A stretch of DNA of 64,000 bases, taken from Populus alba. Its lineage: Eukaryota > Streptophyta > Magnoliopsida > Malpighiales > Salicaceae. Of the stretch, positions 60,440-64,000 are shown one piece after another. The stretch spans positions 12,694,889 through 12,758,888 of the forward strand of contig NC_133289.1 of the NCBI RefSeq assembly GCF_005239225.2, in the 5' to 3' direction. The number at the start of each line of letters is the position of its first letter. Within the stretch, counting starts at the first letter, position 1. Both the position numbers and the translations under genes were made by a program. The notes beneath the pieces were generated by a model that searched no databases, had not been told where the DNA came from, and saw only the letters and a program-made list of their open reading frames with translations.

Positions 60440-61902
60440 AAATTTCAAGATAGTTTAAAAGATAAAAATTAATTACATAGATTTTTAGGATGTTTAAATC
60501 ACATAGCAATTTTGTTTTTTAAGGATTTGAGACAAATATGTGAATCCTTATAAAGAAGATTGAGAAAAAACCGACATGCATGGTCTCATGAGCACACACT
60601 TGTATTTTAAAAGGTTGAAAAGCACGACAAAACTCTCCGATAGTAAAAACATACACGGCGGATATAGGATATGGAGGTATACTTAAGCAAAAATTAGACA
60701 GGAAAGAACAACTAATTAGATAATAAAATGTTTTATTTTTATATTTATTCATACTAATGTTAACATCAAAATTATATTTTACAGCCACTCATATTTAGAG
60801 AGACCTTACTCATACTAATGCTTACATAATATTTCTATTTTTTTCTATTTGTATAAAAAATCCCTGAGCAAATATAGATTATCTCAAAAAATAATTAGTA
60901 AAGACTTCTACATAATATTTTATTTTTATATTTGCTCAAGAAAGATTTGAGAAAATGTTAACCAAAAATGAAAGGGTTGATTGTGAAGAAAAAGAAAAAC
61001 AAACTTGTGTTTATATCATGAGAATTATATAGAAATAAGAAGAATCTTGGATTATTTTTTTTCAAAATAATAAGATTGTTCAAATTTCAATATTCATAAA
61101 AAAAGAGTTGTAAGAAATGTATAGAGGAGGTGTATTCACCCAATAGCAAGAGATTAGAACCAATTTTTATGGATGGATGGGGCAAGGTGTTTCTCCATTT
61201 GTTACATAACTTAAACGTGGGAGTTTGTTTACTAAAAAGAAATATATTGAATAAATTGATAGCAAATTATGAGATGTTATTATTTTGATTTTATTAAAGT
61301 AGATAATAATTGCAAGAAAAATTGATTTTTCATAATGATTTCAAACTCTGGTATCATTTGAAAATATAATTTTTTATATATAAAACTGGATTTTAGTTAG
61401 AATCATTAGCAAAAATAATAAAATAATTGTGTTGATACTTTTCAGTAATTACATGTTTTATAATTACTAAACTATCATATTTATTATTATAGCCTATTTT
61501 TTTGTAATAAAATCAATCAGTTTAAATCAAAATTGTGAGTAAAATATACGTATAAATATGCAGTATAAGAATTTTTTTTTCAAGATCTACATGTTTCTAA
61601 ATTTCTTTGTGATTTATTTATTTAAATTTGATTTAATTAAATCAAATATAAGGGGTTTATTCCATTTTTTCCCCAATCCAATAAAATTAGATAATAATAA
61701 AATTACATAAAGAGTTTAGAATATAACTCTCCGTTCTCCATTTCATTTCTATTGTTTGTTTGTAACCTATATATAAGTTTAAGGAAATGAGATAGTTTTA
61801 TGTACATGAAAAAGAAAAAAGAATGGAAAAGAAAGATAAAAAAAGTAATAAGATAATAAAATAATAAAATTTTAATTTAGGTATAGAATCAATGATATCA
61901 AT
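60440..61902. other. Intergenic AT-rich DNA, copy B
   Basis: Collinear with copy A 17,712-18,892, except that the MITE-like repeat is missing and an extra segment of about 580 bp (about 60,750-61,330) is present. No gene or structured element recognised. Confidence 0.55.
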
Positions 61903-62096
61903 GTCATGGCCTAGCGGGGGAAGAGACTTGTTCCCTTTCTTTGCATTTGGGTTTGATCCTCTTTATGTATGTCTGTCACCTCCACGGTGTCTTACTTGTC
62001 CACTAGGTTTACAGGGTGTTTAGTGGATCCGAGGATTAGTCGTAGTGCATGTAAGCTGCTCAAACACCTCGTGTTATCAAAAAAAAAAAAAAAACA
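61903..62096 (+). mobile_element. SINE, tRNA-derived type (copy B)
   Basis: Same insertion as 18,893-19,089, with a poly(A) end. The A-box-like GGCCTAGCGGGG and B-box-like GGGTTTGATCCTC are closer to the pol III consensus than in copy A. Confidence 0.75.
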
Positions 62097-62513
62097 CAAA
62101 TGGGTTCTTATGTTATATACTATATGATTTTGGATGATAAATTGATTTTATTCATAGTAGTTGAATTCCCTAAGGCTATTGAACAAAAAGAAATGGAAGA
62201 TTTGTGTGAATTCCATAAAGGTTTAAATCGATTCTTAAATCTAAATTATAAGCCAAATCGATTTTTCAAGTTTCCAAGAACTTTGAACAGGTTCACTTGT
62301 TCCCTCTATGGAACTAGATTTCAGCACAAATCGATTTTTCAGTAGCCTATGCGTGCTGAAAATTTCAACATCGGCCATAGAACTAGATTGTGTTGATGAC
62401 TTCTTGGTCGACAACGACGCATTTTCATCAATGATTTTTGAGTCAACAACAGACTAATTACGCAGACAATTTCTTATGCCAGCCGTATGATTGGATTGCG
62501 TTGCCGAATACTA

Positions 62514-62672
62514 GTCACCAAGGAATTAGTTTCGCTGTCAATTTTTGGATCACTAGCGAATCAGCTTCGTTGTCGAATCCTATGTCACCAGTGAATTAGT
62601 TTTCGCTACCAAATTATGGGTCACCAGAGAATTAGTTTTCATTATCGAATCACATGTCACTAGTGAATCAGT
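62514..62672 (+). repeat. 36-bp minisatellite, copy B
   Basis: Four to five units of the GTCACCAGTGAATTAG type. Counterpart of 22,054-22,230. Confidence 0.8.
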
Positions 62673-62934
62673 TTTATGCTTATAACGATTTTATGGTATG
62701 ATTGTGTAGTATATGGAACACTTGAATACAGACATGTGTATTCTTGAAATATGTATGGTGACGAGTTATGTGATTACCAAATATAAATGTGTTGATTTGT
62801 GATCATTTAATGTATCAGGTGGTTCGACCAGGATCGACACTTCGATCTGACGAGGACACCCTACAGGAGAAATAGATAGGTGGCCTCCACCCCTTTCTAG
62901 CATAATGTTAATTTCTCGAAATGAATTCACTACA

Positions 62935-63318
62935 AAAGATCAATTATTGTGTTATAATGAATATCAAACCGTTATGGAATGCTTGAACGAGCATTACGAA
63001 GGATCTATTATTGTGTTCTAATGTATGTTAAACTATCATGAAATATTTGTACAAGTATTACGAAAGATATAATATTTTGTTATAAAGAATATTAAACTGT
63101 TATAAAATGTTTGAATGAGTATTATAAAGGGTCTGCTATTGTATAATAATGAATGCTAACCATTATGGAATGTTTGAACGAGCATTACGAAGGATCTAAT
63201 ATTGTGTTATAATGAATGTTCAACTATTATGGAATGTTTGTATGAGTATTATGAAGGATCTATTATTTAGATATAAGGAATGCTAAATTGTTATGGATTG
63301 TTCGAATGAGTATTATGG
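62935..63318 (+). repeat. 64-bp minisatellite, copy B
   Basis: Same order and unit as 22,505-22,901, but diverged by about one base in six to seven by eye. Confidence 0.8.
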
Positions 63319-63722
63319 TTAGCTTCGGCTAATCACATCCTAAAAAGATGACCAAGCTATGTTGATGATTACCTTTGACTAAAGGTATCCTAGATGGATG
63401 ACAGAGTGTGTATATTATAATTAGCTCCGGTTAATGGCATCCGAGATGGATGATTGAGTTGGAAATTATGGTTAGCTACGGCTAATGGCATTCGAGATAA
63501 ATGACCGGGTTGAAAATTGTAATTAATTATGGCTAATTTCATTTGAAGTGGATGACTAAGGGGGTATATTGTGATTACTTACAACTAATGGCATCCGAGA
63601 TGGATGACCGGGTGTGTATATTATAATTAGCTACGGCTAATGGCATCTGAGATGGATGACTGGGTGGTCATATTGTGATTAGTCATGGGTAACAACATTC
63701 AAATGGATGATGAGGTTGGAAT
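63319..63722 (+). repeat. 50-bp minisatellite, copy B
   Basis: About eight units of the GGTTAGCTTCGGCTAAT type, one more than copy A. It is followed by a single unit of the sequence that is duplicated at 91-bp spacing in copy A. Confidence 0.8.
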
Positions 63723-63830
63723 AAGATGGTAAACATATTAGTGGTCTCGCAAAGGATGACCGGAATAAAACATAGTAAAATAACTATGGCAAATGAATTA
63801 ACTCTAGTCTCTACCACACCTATGGAAAGC

Positions 63831-64000
63831 TTAGGATGTGAGAGTAAGGATATTATAATTGAAGAAATATTAAGGCTGTATTATGTATGCAAAGGATAAC
63901 AAAATGATTATACTCACTTAAATTATGATATGCTTTTAGTTATCTATTGGCATGTTTTAGATTAATTATAATTCTTGTATCTATTTTGCTTTTGTGACAA
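63831..64000. other. Window end, outside the duplication
   Basis: After about 63,830 the sequence no longer matches copy A. It is AT-rich without features. It may be a new insertion or the true edge of the block. Confidence 0.5.

Larger units (their letters stand above)
41632..63830 (+). repeat. Copy B of the large direct duplication
   Basis: This is the second copy of the 1-23,455 block. The similarity may begin upstream of 41,632, but the corresponding part of copy A lies outside the window. Copy-B-only material includes about 112 bp at 45,366-45,477, a partial direct repeat near 45,940-46,130, a 301-bp tandem duplication at 53,790-54,390, a 1.29-kb tandem duplication with two TRIM copies at 55,510-58,095, and about 560 bp at 58,100-58,660. 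Copy B lacks the counterpart of about 4,349-4,800 in the pseudogene and three larger copy-A segments. The two copies have therefore both gained and lost sequence, and neither is a simple derivative of the other. Confidence 0.95.

Overview
This is a plant nuclear window, most likely Populus or another Salicaceae. The evidence is AT-rich DNA, spliced genes with short introns, and dispersed repeats of a style I associate with poplar. It holds few genes and many repeats. About 35% of it (1-23,455 and 41,632-63,830) is one block present twice in the same orientation.

Layout. (1) Copy A, 1-23,455: a short unrecognised terminal exon, an LTR-like repeat, a minus-strand myosin XI motor-domain pseudogene, an intact two-exon PLASTID MOVEMENT IMPAIRED 1-RELATED 1 gene (PMIR1, about 1,137 residues), then intergenic DNA with minisatellites, a pararetrovirus relic, MITE-like repeats and a SINE. 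(2) 23,455-34,128: single-copy DNA with an eight-exon glycerophosphocholine acyltransferase gene (GPC1) on the plus strand, and a 1.3-kb non-autonomous hAT element with both terminal inverted repeats and a target-site duplication. (3) 34,129-34,628: a 500-base assembly gap. (4) 34,629-39,910: the 5' part of a minus-strand Tat/Ogre-type LTR retrotransposon, with broken extra ORF, primer-binding site and a complete 2,778-bp LTR. (5) 40,736-40,996: the last exon (PHD finger) of an ALFIN-LIKE gene whose upstream exons are not visible. (6) Copy B, 41,632-63,830: the same block again, with a frameshifted PMIR1, a local 1.29-kb tandem duplication carrying a TRIM retroelement twice, and several insertions or deletions relative to A.

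ALFIN-LIKE, myosin XI and PMIR1 lie together as they do, from memory, in Arabidopsis (myosin XI-K At5g20490, AL5 At5g20510, PMIR1 At5g20610). This supports the gene identities and an ancestral linkage.

The point most worth checking is the duplication itself. The two PMIR1 coding regions differ by only about four substitutions. Copy B nevertheless carries seven single-base length changes, every one in a homopolymer run, and GPC1 and the retrotransposon ORF each carry one more. That is the signature of uncorrected long-read errors, so the copy B frameshifts may not be biological. The first 11 kb of the block is about 1% diverged, while the distal part is roughly 5-16% diverged by eye. This argues against a simple single-age duplication. 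The choices are an uncollapsed haplotype beside a gap, or an old tandem duplication partly homogenised by gene conversion. I found no clearly novel molecular system. The unusual content is structural: a two-phase duplication, reciprocal decay of a pseudogene, nested elements and stacked minisatellites. Percentages are by-eye comparisons, not computed alignments.
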